A stretch of DNA of 64,000 bases from CALJFL01 sp036961205. GTDB lineage: Bacteria; Pseudomonadota; Gammaproteobacteria; Pseudomonadales; Halieaceae. The DNA is taken from positions 310,001 through 374,000 of the forward strand of contig JBALVI010000002.1 in the NCBI GenBank assembly GCA_036961205.1, written 5' to 3'. Positions within the stretch are counted from its first letter, which is position 1, and the number at the start of each line of letters is the position of its first letter. Positions 27,158 through 34,412 of the stretch are shown here, in pieces. The notes below the pieces were generated by a model. That model saw nothing but the letters and a program-made list of their open reading frames with translations. It was not told the origin of the DNA and made no database searches. The position numbers were made by a program, and so were the translations under genes.

Positions 27158-27496
27158 CTACTTCTCTTCTTTTTCGCTGGCTTCTTCGGCAGGTGCTTCT
27201 TCAGCCGCGGGCGCTTCTTCAGCAGCAGGCTCTTCTGCAGGTGCTTCTTCAGCAACAACTTCTTCCGCAGGAGCTTCCTCAGCGGGAGCTTCTTCGGCAG
27301 CAGGCGCCTCTTCTTCTACCACTTCTACAACTGGCGCGGCTGGCGCTGCGGCCTTAATCAGCCCTTCTTCAAGCAGAATACGTACCTTGTCTTCGCCATT
27401 CAGCGTGTTTTTGTTCGCATCCTGGACCGCATAACGATTGTCGCCACGCTGATAGATAGTGTAATCGTCTGTCTTCTTGACCAATTTCATAGCCAT
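27158..27496 (-). CDS. Small protein with acidic Ala/Glu-rich tail
   Basis: A protein of 112 residues in two parts. The first 50 residues look folded (MAMKLVKKTDDYTIYQRG, then RYAVQDANKNTLNGEDKV and LLEEGLIK). The rest is a low-complexity tail of EEAPAEEAPA units ending in KEEK. The N-terminal part recurs in marine gammaproteobacteria as an unnamed protein, as far as I recall; the function is unknown. GGAG precedes the ATG, and a strong terminator follows. The tail may be a flexible acidic linker or ion/protein-binding region. Confidence 0.75.
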   Translation of the reverse strand: MAMKLVKKTDDYTIYQRGDNRYAVQDANKNTLNGEDKVRILLEEGLIKAAAPAAPVVEVVEEEAPAAEEAPAEEAPAEEVVAEEAPAEEPAAEEAPAAEEAPAEEASEKEEK

Positions 27497-27688
27497 GCTC
27501 TTTTCTCCCTAGATACTCAGATATGCCCCTGGGGGCGATTTAATACACGCCAGCTCTCGCTGGAATCGGCGCGAAGTGTACAGTCAATCAGCCTGAAGGT
27601 TAAGCGTAAAAATATTGCACTTTAGGGGCCTGTTGCTATAATCCCGCGCTCTTCAGGACTGACGCCCGCGTCAGATCCAACCCTTCGT

Positions 27689-27775
27689 GCCGGAGTGGTG
27701 GAATTGGTAGACACGCCGGATTCAAAATCCGGTTCTCGCAAGAGAGTGGGGGTTCAAGTCCCCCCTCCGGCACCA
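27689..27775 (+). tRNA. tRNA-Leu (anticodon CAA)
   Basis: A class II tRNA of 87 bases with a long variable arm. The acceptor arms GCCGGAG / CTCCGGC pair fully, the anticodon loop is TTCAAAA giving anticodon CAA, the T-arm reads GGGGGTTCAAGTCCCCC, and CCA is encoded. It reads UUG codons. Confidence 0.97.
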
Positions 27776-27987
27776 TTTATCCTACACGCACATCAGTGCA
27801 TCCGAATTACCCCTGTATAACCCGGGTCTACAGCGTCGCCTTCCGGGATGAAAACGAAAGTTTCTACGCCTCTCTAATCAACTCCGTTTCGGGTTTTAGA
27901 AAAAAACCAAGCGAAATGATCCACGTGCCATAAGCCTCCGTATATCCCCTCAACGAATACAAACTAACTAAGTTTTTGGAGTAAATT

Positions 27988-28392
27988 ATGAATCGTATTA
28001 TCCTTGGTCTGGTGGCAATTTTATCATTGGGATTTGCTGGCATGACTACCGCCGAGGTAGATACTAGCGCTAACGCCGCCACTGGGAAAATCGTTGTTTA
28101 CCGGAATGAGAGCAGAGGTTCTATCTCTTTCAACGTGTTTGCAAACTCCACCCAACTCGGTCGCATCAAGCAAGGTCGCGCTATCTCAGCCGACCTTCCT
28201 GCTGGCACTTACACGATAGCGAGCAACCTGGAAGGTAGCGAGAACCTCACCGTTACAATTAAGGCGGGTCAAACTGTTTATGTAGACAGCCAACTGGTTG
28301 GAAAGCGTTCTGGCAATTACCAATCCGTTTTTAACGCTGTCTCAGAAAGCGTTGCGGTCACCAGCCTACCTGCGATCAGCGACATTATTTAG
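27988..28392 (+). CDS. Secreted DUF2846-like small protein
   Basis: A protein of 134 residues with a signal peptide (MNRIILGLVAILSLGFAG, cleavage probably after TTA). The mature part reads GKIVVYRNESRGSISFNVF, then ISADLPAGTYTI and TVTIKAGQTVYVD, a beta-sandwich pattern like DUF2846 proteins. No lipobox Cys is seen, so it is probably periplasmic or secreted. The function is unknown. A clear terminator follows. The 212 bases between it and tRNA-Leu hold no gene. Confidence 0.72.
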   Translation: MNRIILGLVAILSLGFAGMTTAEVDTSANAATGKIVVYRNESRGSISFNVFANSTQLGRIKQGRAISADLPAGTYTIASNLEGSENLTVTIKAGQTVYVDSQLVGKRSGNYQSVFNAVSESVAVTSLPAISDII

Positions 28393-28409
28393 AACTATAA
28401 GTCCCCTCT

Positions 28410-28436
28410 AGCCCCCATATCAGGGGGCTTTTTTTT
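28410..28436 (+). terminator. Rho-independent terminator after the DUF2846-like gene
   Basis: The stem AGCCCCC / GGGGGCT with a short loop is followed by eight or more T. It ends the small secreted protein gene. Confidence 0.92.
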
Positions 28437-28467
28437 GCCTGAAAATCACGGTTTACTCGAACAATAG

Positions 28468-28534
28468 GGACGCATTTCATTGGTGCTATTACAGGCAGCT
28501 ACGGACATCTTGTCCGCGGCCAAATTTCATCTAA
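28468..28534. repeat. 67-bp direct repeat flanking nnrS, copy A
   Basis: This segment matches 29816-29882 in the same orientation at about 54 of 67 positions with no gaps. The best block, TGCTATTACAGGCAGCTACG plus two more bases (28484-28505), is identical. Copy A also contains a perfect palindrome CGGACA-TCT-TGTCCG. It lies between the terminator of the upstream gene and the nnrS stop codon. Confidence 0.85.
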
Positions 28535-28573
28535 TAAATGCGTCGCCATTAATGCACCGTTGAGAAACTCCGC

Positions 28574-29785
28574 TCAACCGTATTTCCCGTCCACACGTGG
28601 GCGAAGCCATATGGGAGTACAAACTACGGCAAAGGTGAGTAAAGAAAGAACCCACAGGACAGCCGAGAGCAATATCCATTGCTGATACGCTGAAACGAAT
28701 AAAAGCGGCCCGGCAACCCTTACCACTGCAGCCATAGCTAGCCCAATGAACAGGTAGGCGAAAGCTTTGGGTGGCTCGTGGATACTGCGACCACTGTGGC
28801 CCAGTGAAACTCTACCCATCATGCTGACCGTGATAAGCCCAATGCCGCCAATGGTTAAAACATGCATAGCGAGCAGCGGTGTTACCGAGGATATAGGCAC
28901 CAAGGCAAATAAGGTAAAGCCAAAAACAATAGCTAAATAAGCACCGTACAGACTCAGCAGCATTGGCTTGCCGAATATTCCCGGGGTAAACCACCACCAG
29001 GCTCTGATAGCCAATACGGGAATCAACAGAGCAGCGAAAACATACTGATATCCTGTGACATTAAAAAAGCATTCGGCAATAAAAAATCCCAGAAACAGGA
29101 ACAGGCTAGCCAAATCCATCTGCGTTGAATTTTGAAGTGTCACTTTATAGCCCACCCCAGCTTCAATAAAAAAAGGAATGAGACGACGGCACATCATCAA
29201 AACTAATCCAATGATGACGTATAAGGTGACGTGCATAGTTGGGCGGGCCACGTCGGACATCAAGCCCAGTGCCTCAAGGTAGAACAGGCAATTGCAAACC
29301 AGTAAAAAAATCAGTTTACCGAGGATGGCATATTGCTTTTTTTGCCGGGTACCAATAATTGGAATTGCTATCGCCATGAACAGCCAGGTATTAAAAAGAA
29401 CGTCCAGGGCAGCACTCAGGGCCAGCGGAATCACGCCAGTCAACAAACTCAATCTGGCCGCCAACCACAGAAAAAACAAACCGGCCAAGGGAGCGCGATG
29501 AAGGGTTTGTTGCCCGGTCCAGTTCTTGGTCGCTGTGAGCAAAAACCCCGCTATCACCGCCAGCGCGTAGCCGTAGAGCAACTCATGGGCGTGCCAGAGA
29601 CTGGGGCTTATGGAGTTGGGGTAGATTGGAATTCCGTAACGGTAACTCCACGCCCAAAGCACAACACTCAGAGCGCCAAAATAGGCTGCACCCATAAAAA
29701 AAGGCCGGAAGCCCAGGTTCCACAGAGGCGCACCCATCTGCTTTGAGGTAGATTCTTCTGATATTGGCAGAGGTTCTGTGGGCAT
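28574..29785 (-). CDS. nnrS: NnrS-family membrane protein
   Basis: A membrane protein of about 403 residues with around 12 hydrophobic segments. The start LWNLGFRPFFMGAAYFGAL, then SPSLWHAHELLYGYALAVIAGFLLTA, with its His residues, is the signature of NnrS, a haem- and copper-containing protein that protects cells against nitrosative stress. The ATG at 29785 with GGAA upstream is preferred over a GTG at 29812. No FNR/DNR-type box is evident upstream. The gene is enclosed by two copies of a 67-bp direct repeat, and the ABC exporter genes lie upstream on the same strand. Confidence 0.92.
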   Translation of the reverse strand: MPTEPLPISEESTSKQMGAPLWNLGFRPFFMGAAYFGALSVVLWAWSYRYGIPIYPNSISPSLWHAHELLYGYALAVIAGFLLTATKNWTGQQTLHRAPLAGLFFLWLAARLSLLTGVIPLALSAALDVLFNTWLFMAIAIPIIGTRQKKQYAILGKLIFLLVCNCLFYLEALGLMSDVARPTMHVTLYVIIGLVLMMCRRLIPFFIEAGVGYKVTLQNSTQMDLASLFLFLGFFIAECFFNVTGYQYVFAALLIPVLAIRAWWWFTPGIFGKPMLLSLYGAYLAIVFGFTLFALVPISSVTPLLAMHVLTIGGIGLITVSMMGRVSLGHSGRSIHEPPKAFAYLFIGLAMAAVVRVAGPLLFVSAYQQWILLSAVLWVLSLLTFAVVCTPIWLRPRVDGKYG

Positions 29786-29815
29786 TGTTTTCCGTGTTGT
29801 GGATGTAAACACTAA

Positions 29816-29882
29816 GGACGTATTTATTTTATGCTATTACAGGCAGCTACGGATGTCTTGTCCATGGCAGCATTTCATCTAA
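29816..29882. repeat. 67-bp direct repeat flanking nnrS, copy B
   Basis: The second copy of the repeat, 1348 bp from copy A and about 30 bases upstream of the nnrS start. It therefore occupies the likely nnrS promoter. The central palindrome of copy A is imperfect here. Confidence 0.85.
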
Positions 29883-29908
29883 CAGGTGGGAGTAACGGGT
29901 GTCGTGAG

Positions 29909-31732
29909 TCAGACAGACTCCGTTCCCGAATCAAGCTGCTGCACCAGGTTAGCGTAAAACCCGGCGTCGGCCATCAACGTGCCGTGGGTGCCACGTTCAA
30001 TAATTTCACCGCCATCCAACACTAAAATTTCATCCGAATGTTGAATAGTGCTGAGTCGGTGAGCGATAGCGATGACCGTTTTTTCCTCAAACACATGATC
30101 TATGGCTTTCTGAATCAGCTGCTCCGTTACTGAGTCCACCGAGCTGGTCGCTTCATCCAGCATCACAACTTCGCTGCCAGTGGCAATGGCCCGTGCAAAG
30201 GCGATCAGCTGGCCCTGTCCGGCGGACAGGTTGCCGCCATTGCCCTGTAAAACGAAATCGTACTTACCTGGCAGGCGCTCGATAAATTCGTCGGCATAGA
30301 CGTATTTGGCCGCATCTATGACAAAATCGGGATTGGAAGACTCGCGCTCCAGCCCTATGTTGAAGGCGATACTTTCATTGAACAGGAACACTTCCTGCTG
30401 CATCAGGGAAAAGAACTTACCCACCTCGGCCTTGGGGATCTGGCTTAACTCAATACCATTGAGTTTGATTGAACCCTCATAATCGACGTAGGTTTTAGTG
30501 AGCAGGCGCAGAATCGTCGACTTGCCGGAGCCCGTACTGCCTACCAGAGCAATTTTGCTGCCCTTGCTCATGCAGAACGACACACCCTGCAATACCCAGG
30601 GACCGTCGGGATTGTATCGGAACCTGACATCGGTAAACTCCAGCGACTCAAAGGTACCCAGTTGCCCGCGCTGCCCGGCACTCAGTTGCTGCCCACTCCC
30701 GTTGCTTTCGTGTTCCGTTTCTTCTTCGTAAATCTCTTCAATATGGTCGAAGGCGGCAAAAGCTCGCTGTATGGACGCCATCTGCGAGGTAAAGTCGCGG
30801 ATGGGCACAAAGATCTTGTCCAAGGTGTTGATGAAACCGACCAGTACGCCCAGGGAGATCGTAGCCGCCAGTATCTCCTTCGAGCCATACCAGATGATTA
30901 GGCCCATGCTAACCGTGGTAATGCCCTCAATCAGGGAGTACAGGGCAGAATCGTACAGATTGGATTCCGATTGCGCCTCGCGGAATCCCTCGGTATAGGT
31001 CGCATAGCGCTTCTGCACCGCGGACTCGGCGTTATATAGCTGCACGGTCTTCACGCCACTCAGGCATTCCTGCAGGTAACCGGTGCCCTGGGACAACACC
31101 ACCCGCGCACGCAGGTAAGTATCTCGCAGACGGCGCCTGAGTAGCTCGGTGATGTAGTAGATCAGCGGACCAATCAGCAACAGTACCAGGGTGAGCTTCC
31201 AGCTGATAAACAACAGGAACACCAACAGCGCCACCGTTATCAGCACGTCCCGAATCATGCTCATCAAGCCCTGGGTAAAGGATTCGCTAATGGCCTCCAG
31301 ATCACTGGTCAGGCGCGTGAGAGTGACGCCCATAGGAGTCTTGTCGAAATAGCGCCTGGGGAAATGCAGCACGCGGTTGAACATCTCGGCACGAATATCA
31401 CGAATGGCGTACTGTGCCGCCGACTGCAGTGAGTAGTTGAAAACCGCATCCGCCAGAAAATTGCCCAACAACACACCGGCCAGTACCAGGCACCAAAATA
31501 CCAGTCCCTCGCTTTGCATGGGCACCAGTTGGTCGTCGATGATACGCATGATCAGCCAGGGGAACAGAACCGCTAGCGTCACAGACACCGGCATCAGACT
31601 CAGACCAACAACAACCTGCCTGCGGTAGGGCCTGAAATGGCCGAGAAAGCGCCACACTACACCCCAACGTATTTTCTCGCGTTCAGGGGCCGGGGTTGTG
31701 CCTGATTCGTGCGTCGCTGCGGTGCTTTTCAT
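29909..31732 (-). CDS. ABC exporter half-transporter with canonical Walker B (MdlB-like)
   Basis: A protein of 607 residues: an N-terminal six-helix ABC exporter membrane domain (VGLSLMPVSVTLAVLFPWLI; HFPRRYFDKTPMGVTLTRLTSD) and a C-terminal nucleotide-binding domain. The latter has Walker A GSTGSGKST, signature NLSAGQGQ (Ala replaces Gly), Walker B VVMLDEATSSVDS with catalytic Glu, and the switch His in IAHRLST. It is coupled to the upstream partner gene by an ATGA overlap. The two proteins probably form a heterodimer exporting lipid, peptide or drug; the substrate is unknown. Confidence 0.92.
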   Translation of the reverse strand: MKSTAATHESGTTPAPEREKIRWGVVWRFLGHFRPYRRQVVVGLSLMPVSVTLAVLFPWLIMRIIDDQLVPMQSEGLVFWCLVLAGVLLGNFLADAVFNYSLQSAAQYAIRDIRAEMFNRVLHFPRRYFDKTPMGVTLTRLTSDLEAISESFTQGLMSMIRDVLITVALLVFLLFISWKLTLVLLLIGPLIYYITELLRRRLRDTYLRARVVLSQGTGYLQECLSGVKTVQLYNAESAVQKRYATYTEGFREAQSESNLYDSALYSLIEGITTVSMGLIIWYGSKEILAATISLGVLVGFINTLDKIFVPIRDFTSQMASIQRAFAAFDHIEEIYEEETEHESNGSGQQLSAGQRGQLGTFESLEFTDVRFRYNPDGPWVLQGVSFCMSKGSKIALVGSTGSGKSTILRLLTKTYVDYEGSIKLNGIELSQIPKAEVGKFFSLMQQEVFLFNESIAFNIGLERESSNPDFVIDAAKYVYADEFIERLPGKYDFVLQGNGGNLSAGQGQLIAFARAIATGSEVVMLDEATSSVDSVTEQLIQKAIDHVFEEKTVIAIAHRLSTIQHSDEILVLDGGEIIERGTHGTLMADAGFYANLVQQLDSGTESV

Positions 31733-33531
31733 GCCACAGCCTCGTTGTCATGTTGCTGTAGTTGCCAGGTGTGTCGATATTCCTCGGAGCTTAACAATAA
31801 TTCCGCGTGGCTACCCTGGGCCACAATTCGACCTGCGTTTAAAACCAGTATGGTGTCAACTTTTTCCAGCACGGTAGCGCGGTGGGAGATAATCAAGGTG
31901 GCGGCACTGCGGGTGTGGTTGAATATCTGGTCAAGCAGGAAGCGCTCGGTCTCGTTGTCGACAGCAGATAACACATTATCCAGAACCATCAATTTACACG
32001 GGGTATACAAACCGCGGGACAGGCTCAAGCGCTGTTTCTGCCCGCCAGACAAAAGTATGCCTTTCTCTCCTACAAGGGTGCTTTCCTGTTCGGGAAACTG
32101 GCGCACTTCATCCAGCATATCGCTCTGGTACAGGGCCTGCTCCATTGGCAATGGGTCGGCCAGCTCGCCGGCTCCAAACTGAATATTCTCACTCACCGTA
32201 TCGGAAAACAGAAACGGGTCCTGGGTAATGGTTCGCACCGCGCTGCGCAGGTCCTGCCGGGACAGGGTGGTGATGTCGACGCCATCAATGAAAATGGAAC
32301 CGGGGGCAACCTCAAGGTAGCTGTTCAGGCAGTTGACTAATGTCGTCTTGCCTGAGCCTACTTTACCGAGTACGCCGACCATCTGCCCCGGCTTAATCTC
32401 AAAGCTGATGTTGCTCAGGGCAGGCGTGTCACTGCCGGGATAGGTGTAGCTGAAATCGTTAATGCGAAGGTGGTGGGAAAACAGATCATCGCGCTCTTTC
32501 GGCGGCAAGTGCACCTGGTCCTGTTGATGCTCTGGCTGATCCAGAATACGGCGCATGCTTTCCAGTGACACAATACCGGCTTGCCAGGCTGAAAAGACCA
32601 TGCCCAGAGATATAAAAGGCATGGCCAGTAGAGCCGCGTAGGCGAGCAGCGCGGTGAGATCGCCCAACGACAGCTCCGCCTGAATCAGGTAACCGCCACC
32701 CACCCCCAGTATCAACACCTTCAGCAGCCGATCGGTGTAGGCAATAACCGGTAGCACCACGGTGCGCACCAGAGTGAGACTCAGCGAGCGGTCCAGTATT
32801 TTGCCGTTTTCCTTGTCGAATGCCTTCTCGGCCCAGTCTTGGATATGGTTAGACTTGATCACCTCGATTCCAGACAAAAAGCCCACCGTAGTGGACGACA
32901 TCTCCTGTAGCTCTACCATGCGTACGCGAAGCATGCGCCGTAAAAAAGCAATTCCCTTGTGGGCAATGGCAAAGGTGACCACCACCGGAAAAATGCAATA
33001 CAAGGTTAGGCTGGGAGATATCTGATACATCTTAAGCGGCGTCAGCGACAGCGCAAAAAATATGTTGAACACCTGCAGCATGACGATACCCGCCAGCGCT
33101 CGCACACCATTGATATCGTTATTGACGATGGAAATGAGGGCGCCGGTTTCATGTTCCCGGTAGAACGCCGACTGCATCCTGGTGAGCTTGGCAAAGGCAT
33201 CGTCCTTCAGTTCCCGCTCAATGGAGCGCCCGGGGTTAAAGAACAGAATACGGGACACGGTGCGGGTAACTACCATTAGCAGCGCGAATAGCACCACAGC
33301 ACCAATGCTACGCATCAATGCGTCCTGCTGCTGCACCAGCGCATCACTGCTGAGCAGGTCGATACTCTCACCCAGATACAACGGGATAGACACCGCCAGC
33401 CAGTTGGTGAGGAATATGAACACAATACCCCACCCATACGCCTGTTTGTGACGCAGGATATAGCGGAAAAAAAAGCGAGTATTTGACTCTCTTGCGGTGG
33501 CTGTCAATCTGATCCCGTGTGAACAAAGCAA
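31729..33531 (-). CDS. ABC exporter half-transporter with degenerate Walker B (MdlA-like)
   Basis: A protein of up to 600 residues: exporter membrane domain (LTNWLAVSIPLYLGESIDLL; AFYREHETGALISIVNND) followed by a nucleotide-binding domain with Walker A GKVGSGKTT, signature LLSGGQKQRLSL and switch His in ISHRAT. The Walker B end reads LMVLDNVLSAVDN, so Asn replaces the catalytic Glu. This is the partner of the 607-residue subunit. The start is uncertain: a TTG at 33531 lacks a ribosome binding site, while a second in-frame TTG at 33507 has GGGAT upstream. Confidence 0.9.
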   Translation of the reverse strand: MLCSHGIRLTATARESNTRFFFRYILRHKQAYGWGIVFIFLTNWLAVSIPLYLGESIDLLSSDALVQQQDALMRSIGAVVLFALLMVVTRTVSRILFFNPGRSIERELKDDAFAKLTRMQSAFYREHETGALISIVNNDINGVRALAGIVMLQVFNIFFALSLTPLKMYQISPSLTLYCIFPVVVTFAIAHKGIAFLRRMLRVRMVELQEMSSTTVGFLSGIEVIKSNHIQDWAEKAFDKENGKILDRSLSLTLVRTVVLPVIAYTDRLLKVLILGVGGGYLIQAELSLGDLTALLAYAALLAMPFISLGMVFSAWQAGIVSLESMRRILDQPEHQQDQVHLPPKERDDLFSHHLRINDFSYTYPGSDTPALSNISFEIKPGQMVGVLGKVGSGKTTLVNCLNSYLEVAPGSIFIDGVDITTLSRQDLRSAVRTITQDPFLFSDTVSENIQFGAGELADPLPMEQALYQSDMLDEVRQFPEQESTLVGEKGILLSGGQKQRLSLSRGLYTPCKLMVLDNVLSAVDNETERFLLDQIFNHTRSAATLIISHRATVLEKVDTILVLNAGRIVAQGSHAELLLSSEEYRHTWQLQQHDNEAVA

Positions 33532-33595
33532 TGGCGCGCGAGCGCCGCGCAGGCATTATATGCCATTAAAAGCGTGTGGATCATATGGCCCATAC

Positions 33596-33623
33596 AAAAA
33601 AAGGCCCTCGCAGGGAGGGCCTT
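33596..33623 (-). terminator. Terminator of the phasin/histone-like gene
   Basis: The stem AAGGCCCTC / GAGGGCCTT with loop GCAGG has a T-run on the minus strand, placing it about 65 bases after the stop of the gene that ends at 33688. TTTT is also present on the plus strand. Confidence 0.85.
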
Positions 33624-33687
33624 TTCTATGGAGCAGTGATTAGAAGATGTCATGTCCCCTCTATTCAGCTCCCATTACATACGTGAA

Positions 33688-34137
33688 CTAAGCAGCTTTC
33701 AGCTTCTCACGAACATTCTCAACAACATCTTCTACTTGGCCCTGAACCTTGGTGATTTGAGCTTTAACGTCTTCAACAACGTTATCAAACTCAGGCATTT
33801 CAACGGTAGGCATTTCGATGTTCTCAATGCGACCGGTCAGTTCAGTACGCAGCTTGGCGCCACGCTTTTCAAGCTGCTTAACGCGCTTGTCGTTTTCCTT
33901 GCGTGCTGCTTCCAGATTCTCTTTAACAGCGTCGATGCCCTGGCCGATGATGCCAAAGTAAACATTTACCGCTTTCTCAGCAGAAGCACTGAAGTTGAAG
34001 CCAGTAGCTTTCTTGGCAGCGACTTTCTTCGGAGCAGCCTTCTTGGCAGCAGTCTTCTTAGGTGCAGCTTTCTTAGCAGCAACTTTCTTGGCAGGAACTT
34101 TCTTAACCGGTGCTTTCTTTGCAGTAGTTGTAGCCAT
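33688..34137 (-). CDS. Lys/Ala-rich histone-like protein fused to phasin-like region
   Basis: A protein of about 149 residues. Residues 1-45 are basic and repetitive (KKAPVKKVPAKKVAAKKAAP and similar), like the tails of histone H1-like bacterial proteins. The rest is an amphipathic helical region (AVNVYFGIIGQGIDAVKENLEAA; EDVKAQITKVQGQVEDVVENV) resembling phasins. PhaF of Pseudomonas has phasin first and the basic tail last; here the order is reversed. It may tether polyhydroxyalkanoate granules to DNA or act as a nucleoid protein. The ATG at 34137 is preferred, with AGGAA 7 bases upstream. No PHA genes are in the window. Confidence 0.72.
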   Translation of the reverse strand: MATTTAKKAPVKKVPAKKVAAKKAAPKKTAAKKAAPKKVAAKKATGFNFSASAEKAVNVYFGIIGQGIDAVKENLEAARKENDKRVKQLEKRGAKLRTELTGRIENIEMPTVEMPEFDNVVEDVKAQITKVQGQVEDVVENVREKLKAA

Positions 34138-34412
34138 GATCATTTCCTTTTTGGGTTTCACATTCAGTTTTGTAGTCAATCAACCGCGTGTGTGCAGTCA
34201 GTGGGGAGCAAGATACGGAAATAAATTAGAATCCACTGCCTAATTCACAGAAATTTTATAATTTGCGGAAAAACTATAGACCATTTTATGCTGATGGAGC
34301 ATGTAAAGGCTTATGAACACTGGCTTTGGCGTTAGATTACAATTCTTTAATGACGACGAGAAATTGTACGGGGGTGTCATCCAGGCCCGGAGCCTTAATT
34401 CATCAGTAGGCG

